Source: an uncultured Actinomycetes bacterium (lineage in GTDB: Bacteria > Actinomycetota > Acidimicrobiia > Acidimicrobiales > Acidimicrobilacustridaceae). Taken from it: 14,418 nucleotides of DNA. The notes beneath the pieces are model-generated. The model was not told the origin of the DNA, searched no databases, and saw only the letters and a list, made by a program, of their open reading frames with translations. The stretch lies in the NCBI GenBank assembly GCA_945957335.1, contig CAMFLJ010000066.1, positions 1 to 14,418 on the forward strand. The letters run 5' to 3'. Shown piece by piece: positions 6,293-13,702 of the stretch. The translations under genes were made by a program, and so were the position numbers. Position 1 is the first letter of the stretch, and each line of letters starts with the position of its first letter.

Positions 6293-6747
6293 GGGCGCCC
6301 GGGCCCGAGGAGGTGGGCGACGGCCTCGACGGCGAGGCGGTAGCCGTCGCCACCGAACCCGGCGATGGCGCCGGTGGCCACCGGGGCCACGACCGAGGTG
6401 TGGCGCCACTCCTCGCGGGCGTTCGGGTTGGAGAGGTGCAGCTCGACGACCGGCCCCTCGAAGGCGGCCAGGGCGTCGTGCAGCGCCCACGAGTAGTGGG
6501 TGAGGGCCCCGGGGTTGACGACGATGGCGGCGCAGCGGCCCCGAGCGGCGTGGACGGCGTCGACGAGCGCGCCCTCGTGGTTCGACTGGAGGTGCTCGAC
6601 GGACAGGCCGAGGCCGGCAGCCGTGGCGGCGGCGAGGGCCACGTGGTCGTCGAGGGTGGCCGTGCCGTAGACGGCGGGCTCGCGCTCGCCGAGCAGGTTG
6701 AGGTTCGGCCCCGAGAGCAGCAGCACGATCGGCTGGGCGTCGGTCAC
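6289..6747 (-). CDS. aroQ: 3-dehydroquinate dehydratase, type II
   Basis: A 152-residue protein of the small dodecameric type II family, which converts 3-dehydroquinate to 3-dehydroshikimate, the third shikimate step. The N-terminal LSGPNLNLLGEREPAVYG carries the catalytic Arg22 and Tyr27, and NPGALTHYSWALHDAL (78-93) and VELHLSNPNAREEWRHTSVV (101-120) supply the active-site Asn78, His104 and Arg. The end, GAIAGFGGDGY, is also typical. The GTG start overlaps the aroB stop and has GAGGGG with a 7-base spacer. It is the fourth gene of the aro block and overlaps the following peptidase gene by 4 bases. Confidence 0.96.
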   Translation of the reverse strand: MTDAQPIVLLLSGPNLNLLGEREPAVYGTATLDDHVALAAATAAGLGLSVEHLQSNHEGALVDAVHAARGRCAAIVVNPGALTHYSWALHDALAAFEGPVVELHLSNPNAREEWRHTSVVAPVATGAIAGFGGDGYRLAVEAVAHLLGPGRP

Positions 6748-7763
6748 GGTCGGTCCCCCTCGGAGCGGACGGCGCCGATGGCCGCCTCGATGTCGGCCCG
6801 GTCGACGCCGGTGACCTGCTCGACGCCGTCCGGCCCGTCGAGCACGAACGTGATGCCGTCGAGGGCCTTCTTGTCACGGCCCATGAGCTCGATGAGCTCG
6901 TCGTCGGTGAGGCCAGGCGGGAGCGTGGAGGGCAGGTCGTAGGCGCCCACCACCCGGCGGTGCTCGGCGACGCGCTCGGCGTCGATGCGCCCGAGGCGAT
7001 GGGCGAGCTCGCCCGCGAACACCAGGCCGACGGCGACGGCCTCGCCGTGGCGCAGGTCGTGGTGCCCCGCGATCTCGATGGCGTGGCCCAGCGTGTGGCC
7101 GTAGTTGAGGGTGGCCCGGCGGCCGCCCTCGCGCTCGTCGCCGGCCACGACCGCGGCCTTGATGGCGACGCACGCGGCGACGCGCTCGTCGAGGGGCAGG
7201 GCGTCGAGGTCGCCGCCGCCGAGGAAGTGGTACTTGGCCAGCTCACCGAGCCCGCTGCGGTACTCGCGGGGCGGCAGGGTGGCCAGCACCTCGGTGTCGC
7301 ACAGCACCGCGGATGGCTGCCAGTAGGCGCCGACGAGGTTCTTGCCCTCGGGGATGTTCACGCCCGTCTTGCCGCCGATGGCGGCGTCGATCTGGCCGAG
7401 CAGGGTGGTCGAGACGTGCACCACCGGCACGCCCCGGTGGTAGACGGCCGCGGCGAACCCGGCGGTGTCGGTGACGATGCCACCGCCGACGGCCACGACC
7501 GCGTCGGCCCGGTTGAGGCCCCACTGGGCCCACTCGCGGCACAGGTGCTCGACCGTGGCCAGGCTCTTCGAGGCCTCGCCGTCGGGCATCTCGAACACGC
7601 GGTGCTCGCGGCCCGGGTCGACCTCGATGCCGATGCCGGGCTGGGTGACGACCGCGACGCGACGGGCCGACGCCGGGACGACCCGGGCCAGCTCGTGGCG
7701 CACGCCGTCGCCGACGAGCACGTCGTAGGAGCGGTCGCCGAGGGGGACGGGGACGACGATCAT
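6744..7763 (-). CDS. aroB: 3-dehydroquinate synthase
   Basis: Converts DAHP to 3-dehydroquinate using NAD and zinc, the second shikimate step. At 339 residues it is a little shorter than most AroB proteins. The NAD-binding GGG is at 93-95, followed by the conserved HVSTTLLGQIDAAIGGKTGV (116-135) and EGKNLVGA (139-146). Zinc ligands are Glu174 (GLGELAKY), a His of NYGHTLGHAIE (220-230) and His239 (RHGEAVAVG). The ATG has GGGAGG 7 bases upstream and overlaps the aroK stop as ATGA. No residue essential for the reaction appears to be missing. Related enzymes such as 2-deoxy-scyllo-inosose synthase share the fold, but the aro context and intact motifs argue for AroB. Confidence 0.96.
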   Translation of the reverse strand: MIVVPVPLGDRSYDVLVGDGVRHELARVVPASARRVAVVTQPGIGIEVDPGREHRVFEMPDGEASKSLATVEHLCREWAQWGLNRADAVVAVGGGIVTDTAGFAAAVYHRGVPVVHVSTTLLGQIDAAIGGKTGVNIPEGKNLVGAYWQPSAVLCDTEVLATLPPREYRSGLGELAKYHFLGGGDLDALPLDERVAACVAIKAAVVAGDEREGGRRATLNYGHTLGHAIEIAGHHDLRHGEAVAVGLVFAGELAHRLGRIDAERVAEHRRVVGAYDLPSTLPPGLTDDELIELMGRDKKALDGITFVLDGPDGVEQVTGVDRADIEAAIGAVRSEGDRP

Positions 7764-8302
7764 GCGGCGGCCTCCCGCTGCTCGACGGCGCTCAGCACCT
7801 CGGAGACGACCTCGGCCACGGGGAGGCTCGAGTCGACGACCACGTCGGCGACCTCGGTGTAGAGCGCGGTGCGGGTGGCCTCCATCTGCTGGAGGGTTCC
7901 CGCCGGGTCGGCCTCGACGGCGGGTCGGTGGGCGCCCGACGCCACTCGGTCGACCAGCACCACGACCGGGGCCCGCAGCCACACCACGGTGCCGGCGTGC
8001 CGGAGCCGCTCGCGGTTGTCGGGGTCGAGGACGACACCCCCGGCGGCTGCGATCACGGTGGGTTCGGGAGCGGCGAGGGCGTCGGCCATCACCTGCGACT
8101 CGAGGGCCCGGAACGCGGGCTCGCCGTCGGCGTCGAAGATCTCGCGCACGGTGCGTCCGGTGCGGGCCTCGACCTCGAGGTCGGAGTCGGAGAAGGGCCG
8201 GCCGAGCACCTCGGCAACCCGCCGCCCGACGGTGGACTTGCCCACGCCCATCATCCCCACGAGGACGACGTGGCCGGGGCGGCCGGGCGCGGGCGCGCTC
8301 AT
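7760..8302 (-). CDS. aroK: Shikimate kinase
   Basis: A 180-residue P-loop kinase that phosphorylates shikimate at the 3-hydroxyl with ATP, the fifth pathway step. The Walker A loop is GMMGVGKS (16-23). Shikimate is bound through the SDSD segment (38-41) and the Arg of FRALE (64-68). The usual GGG before the Walker B-like strand reads AGGVV (87-91), with Ala for the first Gly, a mild variation. The lid Arg is in HRPAVE (125-130). The ATG has GAGGG 6 bases upstream and overlaps the aroC stop as ATGA. A gluconate kinase is the nearest alternative, but the DxD motif and the place between aroC and aroB favour AroK. Confidence 0.95.
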   Translation of the reverse strand: MSAPAPGRPGHVVLVGMMGVGKSTVGRRVAEVLGRPFSDSDLEVEARTGRTVREIFDADGEPAFRALESQVMADALAAPEPTVIAAAGGVVLDPDNRERLRHAGTVVWLRAPVVVLVDRVASGAHRPAVEADPAGTLQQMEATRTALYTEVADVVVDSSLPVAEVVSEVLSAVEQREAAA

Positions 8303-9597
8303 GACCCGCCCTCGTCGGGCTGCTCGCGCTCGGCGGTGGGGTTCGGCTCGTCGAACGCCAGCGACTCGTCCCAGTTGATGGGGCGGTCCTCGGGGTCGAG
8401 GGACGCGACGGGGCCGGCGGAGAGGGCCTGCTCGCGCACCTGCTCGGCGAACCCGGTGGCGTTGCGGACGAACTCGCGCACCGAGTCGCCCCCGAACTTC
8501 CGGAGGGCCTCGTTGGCCAGCACGAGGGCGGTCATGGCCTCGGCCACGACGCCCATGGCGGGCACGGCGGTGACGTCGGTGCGCTCCTTGAACGAGGCCT
8601 TGGCCTCCTTGGTGGCGGTGTCGACGGTGGGCAGCACCGGGCGGTTCAGGGTGGCGAGCGGCTTCATGGCCACGTGGGCCACCAGCACCTCGCCGGTCGA
8701 CATGCCGCCCTCGAGGCCCCCGGCCAGCGAGCTGGTGCGGCGGTACTCGCCGGCGCCGTCGTCCCAGACGATCGGGTCGTGCGCCGCGCTCCCCCGCCGG
8801 CCGGCGACGTCGAAGCCGTCACCGAGCTCGACGCCCTTCACGGCCTGGATGCTCATGAGCGCCTGGGCCAGCAGGCCGTCGAGCTTGCGGTCCCAGTGGA
8901 CGTGGCTGCCGAGCCCCACGGGCACGCCGTAGGCCAGCACCTCGACCACACCGCCGAGCGAGTCGCCGTCCTTCGCCGCCGCCTTGATCTCGGCGATGAT
9001 CTCGGCCTCGGCGTCGAGGTCGGCGACGCGCACCTCGGAGGCGTCGACCGACTGCAGGTCGCCCGGCGCGGGCCGCAGGCCGGGGCGGGTGCGCACCGGG
9101 CCCAGCTGGACCACGTGCGAGCCGATCTCGGTGCCGAGGGTGGCCAGCAGCTGCTTGGCCACGGCGCCGGCGGCCACGCGGGCCGCGGTCTCGCGGGCCG
9201 AGGCGCGCTCGAGCACGTTGCGGGCGTCGTCGAAGTCGTACTTCTGCATGCCGGTGAGGTCGGCGTGGCCCGGGCGGGGCGTGGTGAGGGGCTGCGCGGT
9301 GGCGCCGGGGGCGGGCGACATCTCCTCGGCCCACTTGCGGGGCGGCCGGTCCCACTCGCTGTTGGCGACCTCGATGGCGATCGGCGACCCGAGGGTGCGG
9401 CCGTGGCGGACGCCGGCCACGAGGGTGACCTCGTCGGCCTCGAAGCGCATGCGGGGGCCGCGGCCGTAGCCGAGGCGGCGCCGGGCCAGCTCGTCGGCGA
9501 CGTGCTCGACGGTGAGCTCGAGGCCCGCGGGGACACCCTCGACGATGACGACGAGGGCCTTGCCGTGGGACTCTCCGGCGGTCAGGAAGCGCAGCAC
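8299..9597 (-). CDS. aroC: Chorismate synthase
   Basis: Forms chorismate from EPSP with reduced FMN, the last shikimate step. Family signatures are GESHGKAL at the N-terminus with His11, GRGPRMRFEADEV (45-57), RPGHAD with His111, ARETAARVAAGAVAK, the GLEGGMSTGE loop, and RTDVTAVPAMGVVAEAM near the end. The protein has 432 residues, because an acidic, proline-containing tail of about 30 residues follows the conserved core. The GTG is fixed by the invariant MLRFLTAGESHG-type N-terminus, yet no Shine-Dalgarno precedes it; instead TAGATT ends 6 bases upstream, which suggests a leaderless mRNA. It is the first gene of the tightly overlapping aroC-aroK-aroB-aroQ-peptidase block. Confidence 0.97.
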   Translation of the reverse strand: MLRFLTAGESHGKALVVIVEGVPAGLELTVEHVADELARRRLGYGRGPRMRFEADEVTLVAGVRHGRTLGSPIAIEVANSEWDRPPRKWAEEMSPAPGATAQPLTTPRPGHADLTGMQKYDFDDARNVLERASARETAARVAAGAVAKQLLATLGTEIGSHVVQLGPVRTRPGLRPAPGDLQSVDASEVRVADLDAEAEIIAEIKAAAKDGDSLGGVVEVLAYGVPVGLGSHVHWDRKLDGLLAQALMSIQAVKGVELGDGFDVAGRRGSAAHDPIVWDDGAGEYRRTSSLAGGLEGGMSTGEVLVAHVAMKPLATLNRPVLPTVDTATKEAKASFKERTDVTAVPAMGVVAEAMTALVLANEALRKFGGDSVREFVRNATGFAEQVREQALSAGPVASLDPEDRPINWDESLAFDEPNPTAEREQPDEGGS

Positions 9598-9603
9598 CGG
9601 ATC

Positions 9604-9633
9604 AATCTACCGGGGCGCGCGCGGCCGCTCGAA
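9604..9633 (-). promoter_or_regulatory. Predicted promoter for a leaderless aroC transcript
   Basis: TAGATT (9609-9604) fits the actinobacterial -10 pattern TANNNT and ends 6 bases before the aroC GTG at 9597, so transcription should start at or beside the start codon. A weak -35 candidate, TTCGAG (9633-9628), is 18 bases upstream of the -10. The 60-base gap between the A24 peptidase stop and aroC has no ribosome-binding site. This would give the aro block its own promoter separate from the upstream genes. Confidence 0.55.
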
Positions 9634-9657
9634 GACGGTTCGGGGCTCCACGAGGCG

Positions 9658-10371
9658 CTAGCCGGTGACGAGGGCCCGGCTCGCCAGCACCGCGACCACC
9701 GTGCCGAAGGCCAGGAACGGCCCGAACGGGAACGGCCGGTTGCGCCGGCGGCGCAGCAGCACCACGAAGCCGAACACCGAGCCGGAGGCGAAGCCGACGA
9801 GCATCGCCCAGAGGACCAGGGCGAGGGACTCGGTGAACGTGGCCCCCAGCCAGCCCACGTAGAGGCCCATCACCGCGGCCAGCTTCACGTCGCCGAAGCC
9901 CATGCCCCGGGGCGAGATCAGGTGGGCGACGAACAGGAAGCCGAAGTAGATCGCACCACCCACGAGGGCGTACTGGATCTGCTCCGACGCCCCCTCGACG
10001 ATCGAGATCACGGCGATGAGCGCGATCGACGCCACCAGGGACGGCAGCACGATGAGGTCGGGCAGGCGGTAGTGCTCGATGTCGATGGCGCTGAGGGCGG
10101 CCAGCACGCCGAAGAGCGCGCAGAACACCAGCATCACCGACCACGGCGCCTCGTGGAACCGCCAGCCGGCGGCCAGGAAGAGCACGAGCACCCCGAGGTG
10201 CAGGACGAGGTCGCGGCCGCGGAGGTCGATCGGCTTCAGGGGCCGGAACAGCGGCTCCCGGTCGGGGACGCGGTCGGCCAGGACCCCCGCGAACCAGCCC
10301 GCAGGCAGGGCGAGGACGGCACAGACGACCAGGCGGGCGATCACGGGCGCCGACGGTAGCGGCCGTGGCAC
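9658..10371 (-). CDS. Short type IV prepilin (leader) peptidase, family A24, lacking the methylase domain
   Basis: A 237-residue membrane aspartyl protease with about six or seven hydrophobic helices. The two catalytic aspartates are clear: Asp97 in SAIDIEHYRLPD and Asp161 in GMGFGDVKLA. PilD-type enzymes cleave the leader from type IV pilin-like proteins at the membrane. The cytoplasmic N-terminal insert of full-length PilD, which carries two CxxC pairs for zinc and methylates the new N-terminus, is reduced here to about 25 residues (30-54) with no cysteines; the protein has only Cys17 and Cys84. The GTG at 10371 has a poor ribosome site, and a GTG at 10344 (228 residues) is possible. It is 36 bases after the DUF4388 gene. 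As I recall, a similar peptidase occurs beside aroC in Streptomyces. Confidence 0.88.
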   Translation of the reverse strand: MPRPLPSAPVIARLVVCAVLALPAGWFAGVLADRVPDREPLFRPLKPIDLRGRDLVLHLGVLVLFLAAGWRFHEAPWSVMLVFCALFGVLAALSAIDIEHYRLPDLIVLPSLVASIALIAVISIVEGASEQIQYALVGGAIYFGFLFVAHLISPRGMGFGDVKLAAVMGLYVGWLGATFTESLALVLWAMLVGFASGSVFGFVVLLRRRRNRPFPFGPFLAFGTVVAVLASRALVTG

Positions 10372-10407
10372 CCGCCCCGGTGCGACCCCGGTGTCAGCTC
10401 GACGATG

Positions 10408-11460
10408 TCAGTCGACCGGGCCGAGCAGCTGGAGGAGGACCTCGTGGTCGACCTCTTCACCGGTGCCGTCGAGCTCGGCCAGGGCGGCCTGGCGCTCCTC
10501 GGCGTTGGTGGCACGGGCGGCGGCGGCCACGGCCTTGGCGGCACGGGGCGGCAGCTCGGCGAGGCGCCGGGCGAACTCGGCGGCGTCGACGGTGGGCGCG
10601 TGCTCGACGGCCCCGAACGGGTCGGAGTCGGCGAAGCCGCCGAGGTCCGGCGAGGGCTCGTGCACCGTGTCGAAGAGGATGTCGGCGTCGACCGCGGCGT
10701 GGCCGTTGCCGTTCCCGTTGCCGTTCATCGGCCGGGGCTCGGCCCACGGGTCGTCGACCGCGAAGGGGGCGAAGCCGGAGGACGGCTCCTCGGCCGGGGG
10801 CGCCCACTCGTCGGCGGGTGCCTCGACGGCAACGGCCTCGGTCTCTGCCTCGACGACGGGCTCGGCCTCGACGACCGGCTCGGGGGCGGGCTCGGCGACG
10901 AAGGACTCCTCGATCTCGTCGATGCCGACCAGGCCGGCCTCGACGAGCGAGCGGAGCAGGCGGCCGATGGCCAGGTTGCTCGCGTCGAGCTGCTCGGCGA
11001 CGTCGTGGACCGACGCACCGGAGCCGACCGCGGCGACGACGCGCCACTGGGCGGGCTCGACCTTGACGGTGCCGCCCGGCCCTTCGGCGAGGAGGCGCAC
11101 CGCGGCTCGGCCCGACGGGACCACGCGCTCGATCTCCCGCCACTCGGCGAGCAGCTCGGCGGCGCCGTTGAGGACGTCCTCGACCTCGGCGGCCTCGACA
11201 CCGTCGATGCCCTCGACGTGCTCGGCGTCGAACTCGAAGTCGCCGTCCTCGAAGCGGAGCAGCTCGAAGACCAGCTCGTAGAGGTCGCCCACGCGGTGGT
11301 CGGTGGTGACCGAGCCGTCGAGGAGCCGGCCGTCGAGGACGACGAGCTCGCCCTGGCCCCGCGTGCCGCGCAGGCTCAGACGACCCGTCTTCGCGGTGCT
11401 GGCCACGAGCCGGAGTACGTCGTCGAGTGCGAAGGTGTCGATGCTTCCCTGCAGGGCCAC
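10408..11460 (-). CDS. DUF4388 domain protein with winged-helix-like segment and low-complexity linker
   Basis: A 350-residue soluble protein of unknown function. The N-terminal MALQGSIDTFALDDVLRLVA, then STAKTGRLSLRG (1-32), matches the DUF4388 (PatA N-terminal-like) start closely; the domain runs to about 110. Residues 136-182, with AQWRVVAAVGSGASVHDVAE and RLLRSLVEAGLVGI, look like a small winged helix. An acidic Ala/Pro/Glu region follows (186-245) with a doubled EPVVEA, then four Asn-Gly repeats (246-253), and a helical Ala/Glu-rich C-terminus (290-345). The GTG start is fixed by the domain and by GGGAGG 8 bases upstream. DUF4388 proteins are found near gliding and pilus regulators in other phyla, and the next gene is a prepilin peptidase, so a pilus-linked or signalling role is possible but unproven. 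Confidence 0.85.
   Translation of the reverse strand: MALQGSIDTFALDDVLRLVASTAKTGRLSLRGTRGQGELVVLDGRLLDGSVTTDHRVGDLYELVFELLRFEDGDFEFDAEHVEGIDGVEAAEVEDVLNGAAELLAEWREIERVVPSGRAAVRLLAEGPGGTVKVEPAQWRVVAAVGSGASVHDVAEQLDASNLAIGRLLRSLVEAGLVGIDEIEESFVAEPAPEPVVEAEPVVEAETEAVAVEAPADEWAPPAEEPSSGFAPFAVDDPWAEPRPMNGNGNGNGHAAVDADILFDTVHEPSPDLGGFADSDPFGAVEHAPTVDAAEFARRLAELPPRAAKAVAAAARATNAEERQAALAELDGTGEEVDHEVLLQLLGPVD
10702..10725 (-). repeat. Four 6-base repeats encoding Asn-Gly
   Basis: Four tandem AAC-GGN units (GGC, GGG, GGC, GGC) encode Asn-Gly four times in the linker of the DUF4388 protein. The copies are near-identical at the DNA level, so the number could vary between strains by slippage. The linker itself is unlikely to be folded. 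Confidence 0.8.
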
Positions 11461-11484
11461 GGCGGGTGCCTCCCAAGATCGAGA

Positions 11485-11530
11485 TGTCGGCGCGTGCCGA
11501 CACCAACCTCTGGCATGGGTTGTCGGCACG
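11485..11530 (-). promoter_or_regulatory. Three-arm inverted repeat upstream of the DUF4388 gene
   Basis: Three copies of one 7-mer lie in a row on the minus strand: GCCGACA (11527-11521), its complement TGTCGGC (11502-11496) and GCCGACA again (11491-11485). The first pair can extend to a stem of CGTGCCGAC+AACC against GGTT+GTCGGCACG, 13 base pairs with a 3-base bulge and a 9-base loop. The second pair gives 7 base pairs around an ACGC loop. The two hairpins share the middle arm and exclude each other. TTGACG (11534-11529), a -35-like hexamer, overlaps the first arm, but no good -10 box follows it. No T-tract follows either hairpin. It could be an RNA switch or a set of protein-binding half-sites; the Shine-Dalgarno is 11 bases downstream. 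Confidence 0.6.
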
Positions 11531-11570
11531 TCAAGGGCGACGATGGAGCGATTTCTCCGGGGTGCCCCGG

Positions 11571-12413
11571 TCAGCTCAAGAGCTCGGCCACGGAGAGCGA
11601 CATCGCCTCGACCGGGGCGGCCTCGCCGGTCCAGAGCTCGAAGGCCACGGCGGCCTGGTGGACGAGCATCGGGACGCCGTTGACCGCGGTGGCCCCCTGG
11701 TGGCGGGCGGCCGCGAGCAGGGGCGTCTCGAGCGGTCGGTAGACGATGTCGACGACCAGCTGGCCGGCGTGCAGCGGTGAGGGGTCGACGGGGAGGTCGT
11801 CGGGGCCGGGCTCGCCCATCCCCACCGTGGTGGCGTTCACGACGATGTCGGCCGAGGCCAGGGGCCCCGCCACCTCGTCAGGGGCGACGACCCGGCCGAC
11901 GCCGCCGAGCGGGGCGACGGCCTGCTCGGCGCGCGCCGCGGTGCGGTTGACCACCGCGACCTCGGCCGCACCGGAGCGGGCGAGGGACAGCGAGATCGCC
12001 CGGGCCGCACCGCCAGCGCCGAGGACCACGCAGCGTGCTCCGTCGACGGCCGTGCCGGTGGCCCGCACCGAGGCGACGAACCCGGGGCCGTCGGTGTTGT
12101 GGCCGACCAGCTCGCCGTCGACCGGCACGACGCAGTTCACCGCGCCGAGGGTGGCGGCGTCGTCGGTGAGGTGGTGGCAGGCCTCGGCCACGGCCTCCTT
12201 GTGCGGCGTGGTGACCGACAACCCGCCGAGGCCGAGGGCGCGCATGCCCGCGAGCGCAGCCGCGGCGTCGCCGGGCGCGACCTCGAGCGCGACGTAGACC
12301 CAGTCGAGCCCGAGCGCGGCGAACGCGGCGTTGTGCAGCCGGGGCGAGAGCGAGTGGCGCACCGGCGAGCCGATCACCGCGGCGAGCCGGGTGGCGCCGG
12401 TGGGCGGGAGCAT
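11571..12413 (-). CDS. aroE: Shikimate dehydrogenase
   Basis: A 280-residue NADPH-dependent enzyme reducing 3-dehydroshikimate to shikimate, the fourth pathway step. The substrate domain shows SLSPRLHNAAF (21-31), catalytic Lys72 in VTTPHKE, Asn93 and Asp108 in NTDG. The nucleotide loop is GAGGAA (132-137), and NRTAAR (156-161) follows the second strand, where the Arg usually favours NADP. NATTVGM (193-199) and the C-terminal GVPMLVHQAAVAFELWTG with its conserved Gln are also present. The ATG overlaps the last base of the mltG stop as TGATG. It is separated from the rest of the aro genes by the DUF4388 and peptidase genes, and a 110-base gap follows it. Confidence 0.95.
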   Translation of the reverse strand: MLPPTGATRLAAVIGSPVRHSLSPRLHNAAFAALGLDWVYVALEVAPGDAAAALAGMRALGLGGLSVTTPHKEAVAEACHHLTDDAATLGAVNCVVPVDGELVGHNTDGPGFVASVRATGTAVDGARCVVLGAGGAARAISLSLARSGAAEVAVVNRTAARAEQAVAPLGGVGRVVAPDEVAGPLASADIVVNATTVGMGEPGPDDLPVDPSPLHAGQLVVDIVYRPLETPLLAAARHQGATAVNGVPMLVHQAAVAFELWTGEAAPVEAMSLSVAELLS

Positions 12414-13678
12414 CAGAAGATGCCCCGGGCCTTGGCGTCGGCGACGTCGCGGTTGAAGTCGGACTGGTTGGTCGAGAAGCACTGGCTCCCGTCCTCCTGG
12501 CAGAGGACGAAGTAGAGCCAGTCGCCGGTGGCCGGGTGCAGGGCGGCCTCGATCGACGCCTGACCGGGCGAGTTGATCGGGGTCGGCGGCAGCCCGGTGA
12601 ACTTGCGCGTGTTGAACGGCGAGTCGAGGTCGAGCTGGGCCTGGGTGAGCGGCGCCTTGCGGTCCTGGAGGGCGTACACGACGGTGGTGTCGAACCCGAG
12701 CGACATGCCCATGGCCAGCCGGTTGTAGATGACCCGGGCGATCTTGGGCCGGTCGGACGGCACCTTGGCCTCGGCCTCGATCATGGAGGCCACGATCAGG
12801 GCCTGGTACGGGGTGATCGTGGTCTTCACGCCCTCGCCCTTGAGGGTGGCGGTGGCGTCGGGCAGCCCGGTGGTGGCGGAGGTGGCGTCGAAGGCCTTCA
12901 CCATCTGGTCGACGAGGGCCTGCGGGTCGGAGGTCTTGTCGGGCGGCACCTGGTAGGTGGCCGGGAACAGGAACCCCTCGAGGTCGTTCGATCCGGCGGG
13001 CTGGAGCGACGGGTGGGTGCCGGCGAGCGCGGCGTCGAGCGCCGCCGGGTCCATGCCCGGGAACTTGTCGAGGATGAGCTGGCGGGTCTCGGACTCCCAC
13101 AGGCCCTCGCGGACCAGGAAGCTCACCGGCTTGGGCGGCACCGGGCCCGCCTTCAGCACGTCGACGACGTCGCCCATCGACGAGCTCACCCGCAGGCCGT
13201 CGTAGTCACCCGCCTGGAAGTTGGCGTCGATGCGGTTGAGGCGGAGGTACCACTCGAACACGGTGGGGTTGGTGATGATCTTCTTGTCGGCGAGCGAGCT
13301 GGCGATGTCGGAGGTCGTGCTGCCGGCGGGGATGGTGAACGCCACGACCTCGCCCGGGTTGCCCGGGTCGATCTGGCTGCGGGCCCACACCACGCCGGCG
13401 CCGATCACGAGCACGAGCACGACGAGGAGGCCGAGCAGGGCGAGGCCCCACCGGCGGCCCCCACCGCGGGTCGAGCCGGTGCGGACCTCGACGAAGTCGG
13501 CGTCGTCCCAGCCGTCGTCACCGTCGATCGCCGGGGCGGGAGCGGGCGCCGGGGCCCGCTCGGGAGCTGCCTCGGCCGACGACCCCGCGGCCTCGGACCG
13601 GGCACCGGCCGGCGCCGTGGGCTCGGGGTCGAGACCCAGGATCTCGAACGGGTCGGGCTGCTGGGGCTGGTCGGGCAC
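12413..13678 (-). CDS. mltG: Endolytic murein transglycosylase MltG (YceG-like)
   Basis: A 421-residue membrane-anchored enzyme that cuts new glycan strands and sets their length at the outer face of the membrane. A cytoplasmic N-terminus of about 75 residues is rich in Pro, Ala and acidic residues, with an AP repeat at 42-50. One transmembrane helix follows at about 77-98, then a LysM-like segment (about 110-180) and the catalytic domain. Family landmarks are LEGFLFPATY (233-242), the catalytic Glu301 in ASMIEAEAK, ARVIYNRL (314-321) and TGLPPTPINSPGQASIEAAL (361-380). The GTG start has no strong Shine-Dalgarno, and it lies 24 bases after ruvX. Actinobacterial MltG proteins commonly carry such long cytoplasmic tails. 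Confidence 0.94.
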   Translation of the reverse strand: MPDQPQQPDPFEILGLDPEPTAPAGARSEAAGSSAEAAPERAPAPAPAPAIDGDDGWDDADFVEVRTGSTRGGGRRWGLALLGLLVVLVLVIGAGVVWARSQIDPGNPGEVVAFTIPAGSTTSDIASSLADKKIITNPTVFEWYLRLNRIDANFQAGDYDGLRVSSSMGDVVDVLKAGPVPPKPVSFLVREGLWESETRQLILDKFPGMDPAALDAALAGTHPSLQPAGSNDLEGFLFPATYQVPPDKTSDPQALVDQMVKAFDATSATTGLPDATATLKGEGVKTTITPYQALIVASMIEAEAKVPSDRPKIARVIYNRLAMGMSLGFDTTVVYALQDRKAPLTQAQLDLDSPFNTRKFTGLPPTPINSPGQASIEAALHPATGDWLYFVLCQEDGSQCFSTNQSDFNRDVADAKARGIF

Positions 13679-13702
13679 GGGTCTCGCTCGTTGGTGGGGG
13701 CG

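Noticed and set aside
5171..7246. 691-residue minus-strand frame suggesting an extra domain on the M24 peptidase
   Set aside because: The upstream part is an out-of-frame reading of aroB and aroQ; the family begins near the GTG at 6292.
8674..10359. Plus-strand open frame of 561 residues opposite aroC and the A24 peptidase gene
   Set aside because: Shadow frame rich in His, Gly, Arg and Glu with no domain; both genes below it have clear catalytic motifs.
10372..10400. Repeated CACCGGGG in the gap before the A24 peptidase gene
   Set aside because: Only two imperfect copies in very GC-rich DNA, with no further sign of function.
11493..11530. The 13-base-pair hairpin after aroE as an intrinsic terminator
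   Set aside because: No T-tract follows it on the minus strand, and none precedes it as required on the plus strand; it is better described as a regulatory repeat.
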